This document shows, piece after piece, positions 33,605 through 46,039 of a stretch of DNA of 64,000 bases. The DNA comes from Adiantum capillus-veneris (taxonomy: Eukaryota > Streptophyta > Polypodiopsida > Polypodiales > Pteridaceae), in assembly GCA_014529385.2 (NCBI GenBank), contig CM043953.1, positions 116,529,049-116,593,048 of the forward strand, in the 5' to 3' direction. Both the position numbers and the translations under genes were made by a program. Below the pieces are notes generated by a model. The model was not told where the DNA came from. It made no database searches and saw only the letters and a program-made list of their open reading frames with translations. Position 1 is the stretch's first letter. The number at the start of each line of letters is the position of its first letter.

Positions 33605-33975
33605 TCAATTATTTTGCAAAGTCTTCATGCATCTCTCCAAGAAGAACATCCACGTGATATGGACTACCCCAGCAATTGCAACTTCATTGACCACATGCAC
33701 AAGTAGATCCATTTGGATGCTAATCATGTTTGTTGGAAAGTACTCCTCTACCATACACACTGCTTCAGTAGCATTTAAGCGTGCTGCATCGATGATGTCT
33801 TTTCTTATCTCTTTTGAACTGATCCAACGTACCAACTCACTGATTTTATAGATTTTTCTTTTAATGTCATCTGTCAAACAATCTTTTATGGAAATTGGTA
33901 AGATAAACTATAAAAATTTGTGCCAATCATGGGACTTAAGACCACTAAGATTGTCATCTCATCCAAATCCTAGTA
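33605..33975 (-). pseudogene. CACTA (En/Spm) TNP2-type transposase fragment
   Basis: On the minus strand the frame reads GLKSHDWHKFL, a TAG, then FILPISIKD, and later VEEYFPTN, MDLLVHVVNEV and WMFFLERCMKTLQNN. This order matches the DUF4218 region of plant CACTA transposases, where a conserved LKSHDWH block is followed by a (F)DxMVHL-like and a WMYPxERxMKTLK-like block. The internal TAG falls where a glutamine is usual. The catalytic core and terminal repeats are not visible, so this is only a fragment. It abuts the Penelope-like element, which starts near 34020 on the other strand. Confidence 0.78.
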
Positions 33976-34019
33976 TATACACGAAGCTTTTAAAAAACTC
34001 CTAGATTCCTCTACCTACA

Positions 34020-35262
34020 CCCTCATGGATTCAACTTCCCTCTCTTTTGTCTCCTCTCTTCTCTCCTCCATTCTTACTAACTACACTACTTTCATCCTTA
34101 AGCCTCTTTCTTTTGAACCCAAACCTTGTCCCTTTTTCCACTTCTTAAAATCCACAAACCCTCCTTGGTAGTATGCCTCAGTTGCTCTTATAGAGGATAT
34201 ATAACGGAGCATGCCTCTATATGGATCCACTTTTAGCTTCTGCCTATCCTTTGTGCTAAGAAACAACACCTCAAAGATTCTTTTTCACTCATCAAAGATA
34301 TCTCCTCTCTTGTCCTTCCTTTAATGTCCTTCTCTTCATGTTTGATGTTGAGTCATCATACCCTAGAATTCCCATTCAACAAGGTTTGCTTGCACTTTTT
34401 GACTCTATACGACACCATTTTTCCTTACCCAAGGCGAGTCTCATCCTCTCTTTGGCCCCTCTTGTCCTGAACCACCACTACATCTCCTTCCAAGGAAATT
34501 GTTGGCAACAAATCAAAGGTACTTCCGTGGGTTCCAATATTGTTGTCGTTCATGCCTGCATCTTTCTTTGTCACTTAGAGGATAGTATCAACCTTCCCTC
34601 CCATGCCTCTTTTATTTTTTCAAAAAATACATTGATGATGCGTTTGGCATTTGGAAGGGCTCCTTTCTTGATCTTGAAAACATCTTCAAGCTTTATGGGT
34701 CACCAATCCAAAACTATATCAAAATTTCTCCTGTCATTTCTTCCATAGAAGCTTCTATCCTTGACATTCATTTCTTCAAAGGATCCTCCTTTTCTCTTTC
34801 AAGGATTCTAGGTTCTCATTGCTATCAAGAAATTCTTAACTCTTACACCTACATTCCCTCACAAACTTGGCACCCCAGCCACAAGAAAGTCGCTTTTATC
34901 ATTTCAGAGCTGAAAAGTATATCATTAGAGAGGAGCTCCTTGGATGGCTTCCTTGCGATTCGAGCCCTGTTTTTTCAAAGACTCAGAGCAAGGGGGTACC
35001 CCCAAGCTCTCCTCCTAAACTGTTTCTCCCTTATCTCTTACAATGATAGAGACTCTCTCCTAAAGAGAAACCCCTTATCAAAAGACCCCCCCTTTGTGGT
35101 CAACACCCTTTACGCACAACCTTAATCTCTCTCTTTCCTTGATCAAACCTCTCACCCTTCTACTTGGCACCATGCCTGATTTATACCACCTCGCCAAGCC
35201 CCTTATTTGTTGGCTCAATGTGCCCAATGTCAAGAATATGCTTACCTCCAATTATTGCACCC
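34020..35262 (+). mobile_element. Penelope-like element remnant (reverse transcriptase)
   Basis: Motifs lie in the order expected for a Penelope-like reverse transcriptase: an N-terminal KIHKP-like block (near 34146, frame-shifted), a KDSFSLIKDI block, FDVESSYPRIP (near 34341), NHHYISFQGNCWQQIKGTSVGS (near 34474-34535), a YIDD catalytic box (34628-34639), and, near 35190, a tail with PLICWLNVPNVKNML resembling the end of these enzymes. At least two frame changes and several stops break it. The poly-C run follows at 35269. No GIY-YIG endonuclease is seen. Penelope-like elements are patchy in plants; they are known from conifers and some other lineages. A highly diverged group II-like reverse transcriptase is a less likely alternative. 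Confidence 0.7.
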
Positions 35263-35268
35263 TTGCTT

Positions 35269-35291
35269 CCCCCCCCCCCCCCCCCCCCCCC
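35269..35291 (+). repeat. Poly-C run (23 bases)
   Basis: Uninterrupted C run at the 3' edge of the Penelope-like remnant. The proline-rich frames through it are artefacts. The run may be a slippage product at the element's end. Confidence 0.9.
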
Positions 35292-35828
35292 TCCCGCCCC
35301 AAAGTTGGTGTCAATATATGTTTTGTATCCTATCCCTTTCCCCCCTTTTTTTGTGCCTTTTAATTAATTTGATTTTCCCCCCTATTTTTTGCACTTTATG
35401 CCTTGCTCCTTCTATCCTCTCTTATCTTGATATTACCCCCCAAATGGTGCACATCGTACCAAATTTTTCCTTTATTTACCTCTCTATACCAAAAGATTTT
35501 TGTATTTATTTCTTCGTACCAATAACTTCTATTCTCCTCTTAATCCTCACCTTTGTATTCATCGTGGGTTTTCAACCCCCAGCCCTTATTTAGAATCCCC
35601 CAATCCTTGTAAAAGAATTAACACTACTGAAGAGATTTATATAGAAAAATGCATTTAGTGTTAATTCGTTGTTCCTCCTTTCCACTCCCCCGCTCCCCCC
35701 CAATTTTATCCCTTCTCACCATTTTCTTTACTTGGTAAGTTTCACTTGCCTTAAATTCATAAAATTTATGAGTTTTTTTTTCAGCGAAATCTCCTTGCAA
35801 TTTCAAAAGTGATGATATGGGTCTCACC

Positions 35829-35990
35829 GTGAGAAACCCCTCGAGTGCCTTAAAAACCCGATGGACCTAAGGCCATAGGGTTGCTAGCCATCAGAAAGAG
35901 CACCCTATGGCCCTAAGGCCATAGGGTTTCTCACCATCACAAAGAGAACCCTATGGCCTTAGGTCCATCGCATGCTCTTTGTAATGGCTA
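35829..35990. repeat. Compound palindrome
   Basis: A perfect 22-bp inverted repeat has arms at 35859-35880 and 35949-35970, each holding CCTAAGGCCATAGGG or its complement. Between them, 35903-35926 is itself an interrupted palindrome of the same sequence. A second pair, TAGCCATCAGAAAGAGCA (35885-35902) and its near complement (35973-35990), is interleaved with the first. It may be a foldback element. No protein is encoded. Confidence 0.85.
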
Positions 35991-36084
35991 AAAGTACTAT
36001 GGGTCTAAGACCACATGATGCTCTGGAAAGACTTCTCTCGAAGTAGTACCTGCCATCCACTATCTCTCAGGCATCTCAATGAGG

Positions 36085-36543
36085 TCAAGCTTTGCACGAT
36101 CCCAAGAACATAACGCACTTGTGTAAGCGTGTAAGATGCACCACTTGTACTGGCAAACATATATCTCTTGCACCCTCTATGTCATACACTGAAACATCAG
36201 CCATATAAAAACGACCATATCTCCCACTAGCAAATGTGTTGGACCAATCAAGACATGGTGTGACATGAAATGCTGCAGACTCATCTAGCAGCCATCGAAA
36301 GCAAGTGCCATCTCTGTCAGCAAACATGTATCGTGGGTGGAGGCTAGAGGTAAGTGTGACATCACCATCACTGGCATATATAGACGTCTCTCTAGTCTGT
36401 GTCATACCTATTTGTGCATCACGTATCCGTCCTTGATGTTGTCTCATGTGTCTAAAACAACAACACCTAATGTGCCATGTGTGACCACAATACCAACAAC
36501 GCATATGTCGAGAAGAGTGAGACGGAAAGGTGTCACACATCAT
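36085..36543 (-). pseudogene. Copia gag zinc knuckle and protease fragment
   Basis: A minus-strand frame of about 150 residues contains a CCHC-like knuckle (CWYCGHTWHIRCC) and then a copia aspartic protease region: RWLLDESAAFHVTP, WSNTFASGRYG and HKCVMFLGSCKA. The usual active site D-S/T-G-A reads DESA, so the aspartate is kept but the rest of the motif is altered. No LTRs or pol could be attached to it. It is an isolated fragment. Confidence 0.8.
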
Positions 36544-36599
36544 GTCAATGCATATGCGTCAAAAAGTGGGAGATCACTTGACTACTGTTCAAATAAAGC

Positions 36600-38730
36600 A
36601 TAAACCAACCAATAGATCTCAATGGTGAAAAAATGTAGCTTGCATGTTGTAGTCTCACGCTTGGAATATGAGTCCACGTGAGAACATGAGGCAAAATCAA
36701 AGGAAACCTGTAACAACTACGAGCATACCATAAATGCACTCATGTGAGAGTGGGTACAAGAACACTTAACATGTGTCCAAGTGTCAAAGTGTGAGTAAAT
36801 GCTTGATCATTATCAAAGTGGGAATAAATTGACCACTATACAATCATGAAACCATGATCAAATGCACCAAAGCCAAGGCTCACATATGCATAAAATCAAC
36901 TCCACAATATGCAAGCACACGACCTAGGACAAACTGCTCAACTGAGCATAAAGTGCATAGCCATGTACACAAGTACAGAGAAACTAGCTCAAAACACATC
37001 CCACAAAAGAAACTAGATACAAAAATATGCAAAAAACCCGTGAAACATGTGACCCGGGGAGTCCACTATATAAAGATTGCATATAGCACGTGAGAACAAG
37101 AGGTATTTAAATAATCCCTTATATGTATATTTTCAGGTATAATATGTCCCGCTTATGTATGCATTTTTGTAAAAAACCTAGCCCTTATGTATGAAAATTT
37201 TCACTTTCTCAATTAAAAACCCCTTTATGTAAGTTCATTTTTTTAAAAAAAGGTACCTAATTATAAGTCCCTTATTTTGTTTGTAGGTGCTATCTTACAT
37301 ATTTCCTAATGGATGCCCCGAGCATGTGACTGTCTATCTGTATCCACATAAGCATACACAATCCTCACTCCTAAACTAGTGGCTCTATCGACCTGTATCT
37401 CTCCAAAAAAGCTATAAACTTGTGAATCTGCTATCTCCAAGCTATAGCTAGCTCAAACTATATCCACAAATGCATACATAGCATGAAATTGCACCAAACC
37501 ATTTAAAAAACTGCTCTCTAGAATGCCCCACACAATCATACATAGTCTACACTACAAATAAATACAAACTACGAGCAGCACTATTGAGAAATTGACACAC
37601 TATATCGTTGGGTCGGTAAGCACGTCAACCAAAAATCAAGCATAAAACACAACCAATTGCCTGTGGTCGCAATCACTATCTGAGAGCCACGCTCATAGGA
37701 AAACTGCTTCGAAATGGCCTATCAGAGCCGCTATACATCGGTGTGTGCCATCGATCCAAAAACTAGGAGTCGTTGAGCCAAAATGGCCGAGTCAATGTCG
37801 GAATGTCGAGGGAATTGTCAGAGCAAATCGACTCCTGAATGGGCGTGGGAGGGAAGTCACTCGGGAAGCTACACTAGAGGAGAGCCAAGTTGCTCTCTCT
37901 CACTCTTGCTATATTGAAGCTAAGAGAAAACTTGGTCGATGCTGCCTTCCATCGTCAGATAGAAATGATTTTGCTAATGTCGTAGTTGTTGTAAATCTCC
38001 AAGTCGTCGGCGTCGAGAAGAGCTTTGATGTCGTAGCCACAAAAAACGGCGTCAAAACTGATGTCAAACCGCCAAAAGCCGAAGCTAAGAAGAACTCCAA
38101 AGCCGGAAATTGGGTCGATACCGAGAAATGCATGGGCTTATTTGCCCAACTCGCACACGCTGTCTGTATGTGTGTGTGCACCCGCATCGAGAGCATACAC
38201 GTCCGCTCTCTTTGTTGTGACCAAGAGAGCAAAAAATCTCGCTCTTTCCACGGGTTGCTCTTTATTGTGAGGGTGTGTGAACACATGCTTACGCACAAGA
38301 TTTTTTTTAAAAGTTTCTTTTTTGTCGACTATGAATGTTGTAGAAATTTGCCAAGTTCTAATGCAATTTCCTCCTCAAAGATCATATGTGTGTGTGTGTG
38401 TGTGTGTGTGCGTGTGTGCACACCACACCACACATTAGTGTTGTGGTATGGCTTGCAGAGATTCCTTTAAGCCTCTCAAGATTCCCTCTTTTCTGAGAGG
38501 GGATTCTCCCAAGAAACTAAAATTGACATTGGGTTTGACTTATCTTGACGTCTGGTGTGGGATTATTAAGCTAGCATGGGATAGTTTTATTGAATTAGGA
38601 GTCTATTGGGTAGGAATCTTATAAATTGGTATGGGGTTATAGTTTATTTGATCTCTCCACTCATGGTGGCTATAAACACCCCACTGCATTTCCCCATGTT
38701 TTTAGAGGGAGATTGGTCCTACTATGGGTT
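36600..38730. other. No gene seen; GT microsatellite
   Basis: Mostly AT-rich DNA. A plus-strand open frame at 37745-38470 has no recognisable domain. Its C-terminal part is translated from a GT microsatellite (about 38388-38417). A TATA-like CTATAAACACC near 38671 and a stretch ending at the repeat below may be an LTR remnant. Confidence 0.5.
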
Positions 38731-38734
38731 AGCC

Positions 38735-40760
38735 GAGGTTATCGAGGTTAACCCGCAATCTAGTTCTTTTGCAGGATTAGGATGAGGTTAAAGAACAAGA
38801 GCTTGAACTTACTTTTCTACTTCCAAAGGTTTGCTACTGGTGGAGCAACATCTTTTGGCTTGATTCTATAGGTTTGAGAATCTTGTTTGGTCAATACCAT
38901 GTCTAGAACCTTGTGCAAATAGATCAGCATGTTGCGGGAACATGCCAACTACTAATTCTTCATCTACGGATTCTCCTTACTTCCTTAGCCTTATCCTAGC
39001 TTGCTAGAATTTTCCTTGTCTCTAAGGGGTATCCATACCCAAACTTGTGGCCTCCCTTTATTCCATTTTGTAGAGCATTTTCTTTGTGATCTGCCTCGAG
39101 ATGGCAATAGCAATTTGAACGATATCCATGTTAATGTGGACCTTGGCCATTTGCACGCACCGGTGAGTGGTGGCAATCATCCCTAGGGCTGGGCCTTTTT
39201 GTGATACATCCTTGCTACAAGCAGATTTTTTGCCTCCCAATAGATAGTGTTATCCAAGGTTAGCTTTTCACTACTTTCCGAACATATGCATTGTGCCATC
39301 ATAATGTTGTAGGAGCTCATTGCACAAGTGTCACATATTTTGTTGGTGCATTCTCTAGTTCATGAAACTTTTGAGTAGAATATCCAAGCCCTCTCTTGAT
39401 GTTCTTGTGAGGTGTCATGGTGGGATTGGGGCTCATGATGCTTGAGAAACCCATTGATAAATTTTTCATTTTCTCTTGGAATTCTCCTACCAAAGCCACA
39501 TATTTTTCTACATCCCAGGGTTCTAACATGGTAGGAAAGTGGGTTGGGTAAAACATTGCCTAGGAGAACCTCATGGTCAAAAGCAGTGGCATAAAGCAAA
39601 GGAGGTTTATCAGGTAAATCGTTCATAACTTGTTGTATTAGCCCCAAATCTGCTTTTGCAAGAAAATTCCATTGATGTACATACTCTAGCAAGGTTAGTA
39701 TTTAGTTTCCAAGCCCAACAAGATATTTAGGAATGGGAAGCTCTTTGACTTTTGATCCAATGATTTCTTAGGATTGACTACCTCATTTGTGATTCTTTTG
39801 ATTTCCTACCTGCATTCCTACATGCAACCAATACGTTTTCTTGTTTCCTAGGAAGATCTCAATGAAGCGAGACATGCTTTGAGTGCCCCACCATTCAATT
39901 TCCCCTCTGGTCTCTCCTTGGAAATTCTTCAGGTAGATTCAAAGCAAGGGGTGTTTCCAAAATATGAATACAATTTGGATGTAGAGTCACTTGAAATTTT
40001 GCAAAGTTGTGAGGAAATTGTTTAGGCAACCCTCTTGTAAAGGCTTTAATTGAGAGAGATCAAATTTTATGGGCTTATGAGACCCTATTACAACCTGAGT
40101 TGTTCATCTTGTTGCTGTTTTTCCAACTGAATTTTCTTTTTAAGCCTTTGCCTTTCTTTTTAATGTCCTTTTCTTTTTCTTGACCACTTATTTCCTCTTT
40201 AGTAGGAACTAAACCCCTTGTTTAGTTATAGCCAAATCCCATTATATTTCAGGTCTTGTTTGGCAGGCCACAATAGCATAGTGGCGTTTCTTTAACCTCA
40301 TCATCCCTAATGGTTGCCAAATCTGTTGCTCTAGCTTCAATTTGTATTTTCCTCTTCTGTCTTATAAATTTAGTAGGTTCTAATAATATTCGTCTGATGT
40401 CATCCAATTCCACTGTTAGCTTTTGGATTCTTTCACAACCTTAACATACATCACGTCTTATTCTTTACCATAACTAGTATCTGAATTAGAAAATCTCTCC
40501 TCCAATTGGATGTCTTCAAAGTATCATTGGGATGGTTTCTTTTGTATGGTATCTCGTTGATCCTATGATGGATTATTTGATTGATCCTTCACCAAGTTGG
40601 CACCTCCAGCCTTAGTCAAGTCTGATCTAACCTACCCTCTCAACTACAGTTATCATGGATTCGTCCACTCTAGCTGCTGCTTTCTGCTCACCCGATCATT
40701 CTTTACATGGTCCTTTCTTTGGTGCTTCTTGGAGTCATCCATCTTCTTCTTGATTGATGT
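38735..40760. repeat. Unclassified dispersed repeat, copy A
   Basis: Matches copy B (51868-53530) in the same orientation over most of its length, with many substitutions. Shared landmarks include TACTTCCAAAGG, CATGCCAACT, GGTATCCATACCCAAACTTG, GTGATACATCCTTGCTACAAG and CCCATTATATTTCAGG. Copy A has about 400 bp (about 40270-40700) absent from copy B. The minus strand carries a coding fossil. Confidence 0.82.
39317..39692 (-). pseudogene. Coding fossil in repeat copy A, unknown protein
   Basis: Minus-strand frames read EYVHQWNFLAKADLGLIQQV, DLPDKPPLLYA and then, in a shifted frame, PTHFPTMLEPWDVEKYV with FQEKMKNL. The same order of blocks occurs in copy B, so it descends from a real protein. 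I do not recognise the family; a transposon structural protein is the simplest guess. Confidence 0.5.
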
Positions 40761-43700
40761 TCTAGATTCACTTGATGTATTCATCTGGTGGGACTTGAAA
40801 TTGGTCAATAATATATTCATGCTTTGGGATGGGCCTTCTTAAGTGTAGATGTTGCAAAAATCATATGCCACATTTGAAGTCTTTAGCGTGGTAGTATAGC
40901 CTAGCAGAGCCACCAAGGGAGCTAGCAAGACAAAGATTTTGGGGAGAATCTTAGATAAGCCTCCCTAAGTTTCCCAAGGGATGGCCCCCAAAAGAGAACA
41001 ATTCTATGATATAATTGACAAAAACAATGATTATACATTGGGTAGACCAGAGCAGTCACTCCCTCTTGTAGTGTCTTGGAGAAAAAAAATTCCAACCTGC
41101 CAAGAGTTCAATGTGGAGCCCCTTCCACTGGCATTGGGATTCTCCCGATTTAAGGTGATATTTCCCAAATTACCTATTTTATGGCCCACACTCATGTTGA
41201 TTACTCTAAGAAATGCCTAGAAAATAGGCATGAACGTCCATAATTGGGTTGAATATAGCCTAAAGGCAATGGCCACTGCACTTCAATGCTAGAAACAAGC
41301 TTCTAAAAAGGCCATCAAGAGGCATCTAGCTCAAGCAAAAGAAGCCAACAAGGTGTTATGAAAAATTCTTCCTTTGATCTTCTATGTGAAATACCTCTTC
41401 AATCAAGGTGAAATCACCCTTTACCACGGATAAATGAGAATAACTCCATCTTCAACTCTTTGATTTTGTCTTCAACTCTTAAGTTTCTACTAGCCTACGG
41501 GAAAAGTCTCTTAATAGAGATGACACCAAGAAATGATATGAAATCCCTTTGTGAGTTTGGAGGTCATGGTTTGTAGAAAGAGGCTCTTAATCCAATGAGG
41601 TAACATTGAGATTTCCTTGGTAGTGCATGTTTTGGTTGAATGGTTCACGCATGAAGCCGTGTTGAGGTGGAGTTGACTGAAGATTGTAGCCTTTTGAAGA
41701 GATCTTTTGCATCAGGTTGGTGTTTGTTGTTTATCATGACTGATAATGCATGCCAATGCTTATGCTATCACACAATAGGTATAGCCTAGTTGGTGAGGTT
41801 TGTGGTTTTCAAATTAAGCACCTGTGTTCAATGTTTGATTTCCATGTGCACTAAAGAAATTATTTGCACTTCAAGTTGGATTTGATTATGGATTCTAAAA
41901 CAATTTGGCACAAAGATGTGAAGTCTACCACCAAGAATAGGTTCCTTTTTTAACCAAAGTTTTCACATTGTAAACTCCTAAGGTAAGCTTAAAAGGCCAT
42001 GAAATAGTGTTTTTGATCAAAACATAGTCTTGGGAGAGCTGTATAAGCATTGTGGTAAGTCAAAACCAGCATCGAAGAAAATTTTCAAAGGTTTAAAAAA
42101 AAGAGAGATTATTATCTCCTATGTGATTTATGCATATGTGATCTAATTTTTTTTAAGGCAAGAGTGCTTATAATCCTCTATAAAAGACCTTATTGGCATC
42201 AAAAATCGAAAAAAGTGTAATTTCAAGCCTATAGATAATAATTGCTTTTCGTTCTGTGATCTCAATCAAACTCTATGTCAAGGGTTATCTCATTATAGTG
42301 AAGTAGAAGGAGTTTTGTGAAAGCTCAAGAAGTTTTGATCTCTTTGAGTTTGAAATTGATGCCATATTTACTTTCATCGTTGATCAGTTGATAAGTGAAG
42401 GTAAGTACATCAAAGCTAATCCAAAGTTGTTGATACTCATTGAAATACCTTAAAATACCTTGTATTAGCTACAGTGGGAATCATCAAAAGTTGAAAATAT
42501 TGCAAATTTGGGCATTGAGATAATAATTGCCAATTATTTTCTTGGTCTTTAAAATCGCAAAATTTTTATTAATTGAGCAATGAGAGAATAATTGTGATTA
42601 TTTTCTTCGCCTTTAAAATTGTAAAATTTTCATCAATTGAGCATACCACATGTTATATCATTGTGTATTGAGCTTATGTTTCAAATTTGGTGTCAGTTAG
42701 AGCTATTGAGTAATAGTTGTACCAAATTTCTCTAAAATCCAATAGTAGCAACAAAAAGGGAGCTAGAAACTTGAAAATTGCTCCAAACCTTGTGAGAATT
42801 GTCAAATGACCTGTTCATTGTGTGTACAACTAGTCTATGATAAAAAAAAAACCTTCATTTTAGGTCAAGAGATAATAATTGTGATTATTATCTCCTCCTA
42901 AAAAACACAAGATTTTTGAGCTTTTCTTGAACAGACTTTGACTAATGATAGTAATATAGTGCATGTGCCAAATTCAAGTGATTTGAAGTAGTTTTGACTG
43001 AGATTGACAGTTATTTTGTATTAGAGTTACAAACTATTAAAGTTGGTGAAATTTTGTGCAAAACATATGCAATTTTTTTGAAAATTGATTCAAAGCTCTT
43101 GATCATATGCTTAATCATTGTATAGACTCAAAAGTGCAAAAAAGTATAATTTTGGGCCAATAGATAATAATAAAAGTTATTATCTCTTTCTTAATAGAGA
43201 AGATTTCATTAAAAAAAAATTGGTTGCTAAGTTGGAGCATCTAATCCATAGATAGCTTGGAAAATTTGGAGTCATTTGGACACTATTTGCTAATGGAATT
43301 GGGAGAGTGAAGCATAACTAAAGGATAGTTTTCATATAGATTTTTCTTGGCTATAGCCATCTACATCAGTTCTAATGGTTACAACTAGTATTTAATGGGA
43401 TCAAAGAGGGGATCTCTTCACATGTGACTTCTTTTTTACGATCTGGGTACTAGCTACCTAAAACACCATTCTTGTGCAAGAGTTTTCCATGCTAGGGCCT
43501 TACCCATAGTCATACTTGGAATGAGGTTGTGAACTATGAGCATTGCACTTTGACATATAATAATGGCTTCCATCCTTAAAATAAGCCTTGCAAATATATA
43601 ATTTATGTGCTACTACATACACAAATAAAGCAACTATGATAGGAATGGGGACAGGGCGATGAAGACTTTGCAATCACCACATTTAGCATTTCTTAAATTC

Positions 43701-43960
43701 CCAAATTCAAAGAAAAACAACTTAGAGAAAGCTCTTGCATATGATTAATAGTAGAATTATTTCTAAATGTGAAATATTTGTAATTGGCATGAAACAACTG
43801 CTTTATAATTTAATAAAGCTTGTAATACATATGATTTAATATGCACGAGTGGTTGTCCTCATGTATAAGAAATTATCAAAGCTAAAAAGAGATCATAGAA
43901 AATAGGAAAATCTCTATTAATTATAAACATAATAAGTTGTGTGGGCCTAGACAAGCCAAA
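40760..43960. other. AT-rich intergenic DNA
   Basis: No conserved coding sequence seen. Phrases such as AGATAATAATTG and AATTATTnTCTC recur at many points between 42100 and 43200. One clear tandem pair of about 62 bp lies near 42530-42650, with ATTATTTTCTTnGnCTTTAAAAT as landmark. Confidence 0.55.
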
Positions 43961-44061
43961 ATCCACTAATACTATAAAATGAAATCCCTTGCATAACCTC
44001 AAGAAAAAACTCTTGCCTGGATTTGGTGGTGCCAAGGATTGTTTTAGAGGCTTTTTAGAGT

Positions 44062-44198
<137 letters not shown>

Positions 44199-44334
44199 GT
44201 TATTTTCTTTCCATCACATTAATTATGACTAAAAAGCCTTAAGGAAAAAAATGAAAAAAACATCTAGTTTCCTCAAGGAAAAAACCCTCTCAAATAGTCC
44301 ATGGTGCCACAAACTCTTTTAGAAAGTTTGAGAG

Positions 44335-44337
<3 letters not shown>

Positions 44338-44424
<87 letters not shown>
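44338..44424. repeat. Second GA microsatellite (about 87 bp)
   Basis: Pure AG repeat about 140 bp after the first one. Confidence 0.97.
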
Positions 44425-44427
<3 letters not shown>

Positions 44428-44515
44428 ATTATCGTCTTGGAGGTCAAATATGACCTATGGGACCAAAGTTACTATGTGATGTAGTATGTGTGCGGATGAT
44501 GAGTGATTCTTGATG

Positions 44516-45200
44516 CTAAAAAATTGTGGTGATGAGAGTTTCAATGGGGAATCCATAGAGTGGGTGGGAGAGGAAAGTGTGTGGGTCTAAGCCATGGCTA
44601 AAAATGTGAGGGAATAAAGTTTGGATGTGACCAAAAGTTGAGCACTCTAGTAGTGTGTGGTACTCAGACTCTTGAACTTGCAGTGAGCATAATGTGCACA
44701 ATAGATTTGACTCTTCTCCATTGCCCCAATGCCCTGTCTTGCATCAAAGGGAGTGGGAACTAGGCCAAATGGCTCCAATAGTGTGTATCCTTGACAAGGG
44801 CATATGCTCAAGAATGTAAGGGTGTGTACGGCTTCTTTTTTCAGTGAAGAACATGGTTTTGTAGTTGGGGGCAATATGGGTGGTGTAATGTATGAAGTGT
44901 GACCCACCAGATTCCTCCAAAGCCGTAATTCATTGACATTATAGAAAAGCTTCATTCACTTGAGAGTCTATTGAGGCATCACGTAGAAAGTATAATGCAT
45001 CCCATCTCCCAAACTACTCCTTTATGTCTTGTATCATCTTGTTGGTGCATCCAAAGTGTGTCGACCACAAGAGATTGCACAAGCATGAATGAAGGGGCTG
45101 GCAAGTGCAGGCATGGATGGTCAAGTACGTACAAAGTTCAGGTTTGGAAAGGGAGGTTATGAAGTGTATGGCAGAAGATCTTGAGATATGGAGCATGCCA
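44516..45200 (-). pseudogene. LINE-like C-terminal zinc-motif remnant
   Basis: On the minus strand a frame contains CTLCSLQVQESEYHTLLEC, a C-x2-C...E-S-x2-H-x4-C pattern typical of the C-terminal zinc motif of many plant non-LTR reverse transcriptases. Upstream pieces in shifting frames (LRLWRNLVGHT and a CPCQGYTLLEPFG stretch) probably belong to it. A minus-strand endonuclease remnant of LINE type lies at 47930-48830. The two may be ends of one element split by later insertions. The reverse transcriptase core was not found. Confidence 0.5.
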
Positions 45201-46030
45201 GTCTACAGATCGAGTATCGGAGTCCCAGTTGCCGAGATACAAGGCTTTGAAGTTTTTCCAAGGGCCAGTTTTGAGCTAGTTGGACTGTATTGGAGAGCGT
45301 GAAATCTGGGAGTTTTTGAAGCTTTCCCGGGTATGCAAAGGTAGTGGATAGCGTATGGAGTTGAAAAGAAGAAACGGCATGCTAATCACAACTATGGGTG
45401 CCAAGTTAGAGGAGGTTGAAGTTTGAAAATCGTTGCAATCCCATGGAATTAGGTGATTTTTTGTCGTGTTGGGTTGTGTTGTTCAAGGTCATTGGATAGT
45501 CAAAGTGTGAAGCCAGGAGGGTTGCCAGGATTTGTGTGAGCTCGCCGACGTGTTTGGCTGCTAGGATTTGTGTTATTGAGCTCGTTGATGTGTTTGTCAG
45601 CTTGCAAATGGTTGTTTTGTGAAGAGAAATCATCATTGTTGTTCTTTTGCGTCAATTCCCCCTTCTCTTCTATGTTGTGGGATTTTTTGGGGGCGTGTGT
45701 TGGTAGGTGTGTCCCCACGAGGTTGAGTTGTGCAAAGAGGGATAGAGAGAGGTCATGTGTGTGTGTGGAAGGTACTGAATTGAATAGTACAGAATGATTG
45801 GGCTTATTTGCGATGTAGGATTGAGTGTGTGCGTCATGTTGTGTGAAATAATGGTTTGCCTGGGAAATTATGTTGTGTTTGAAGGTGAAATCTAGTGGAT
45901 TGGGATGTTGTGGAAGCCAAGGGCTATAGAGAGGAACATAGTTTATGTGCTAGTTGTGTTCCCCTTCCATCCTCTGGAGCCCCCAAAAAGGATCACACTG
46001 ATTTTTCCCTGGTGATATGTTTGTGATTAA
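45200..46030. other. No recognised feature
   Basis: GT-rich DNA with short spurious open frames. Nothing with family resemblance was seen. Confidence 0.5.
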
Positions 46031-46039
46031 AAATGTGGT

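Noticed and set aside
35094-35593. Proline-rich open frames
   Set aside because: Driven by the poly-C run and the decayed end of the Penelope-like element.
37745-38470. Longest unassigned plus-strand open frame (241 codons)
   Set aside because: No family motif, and its C-terminal part is translated from a GT microsatellite. Position between repeats suggests chance.
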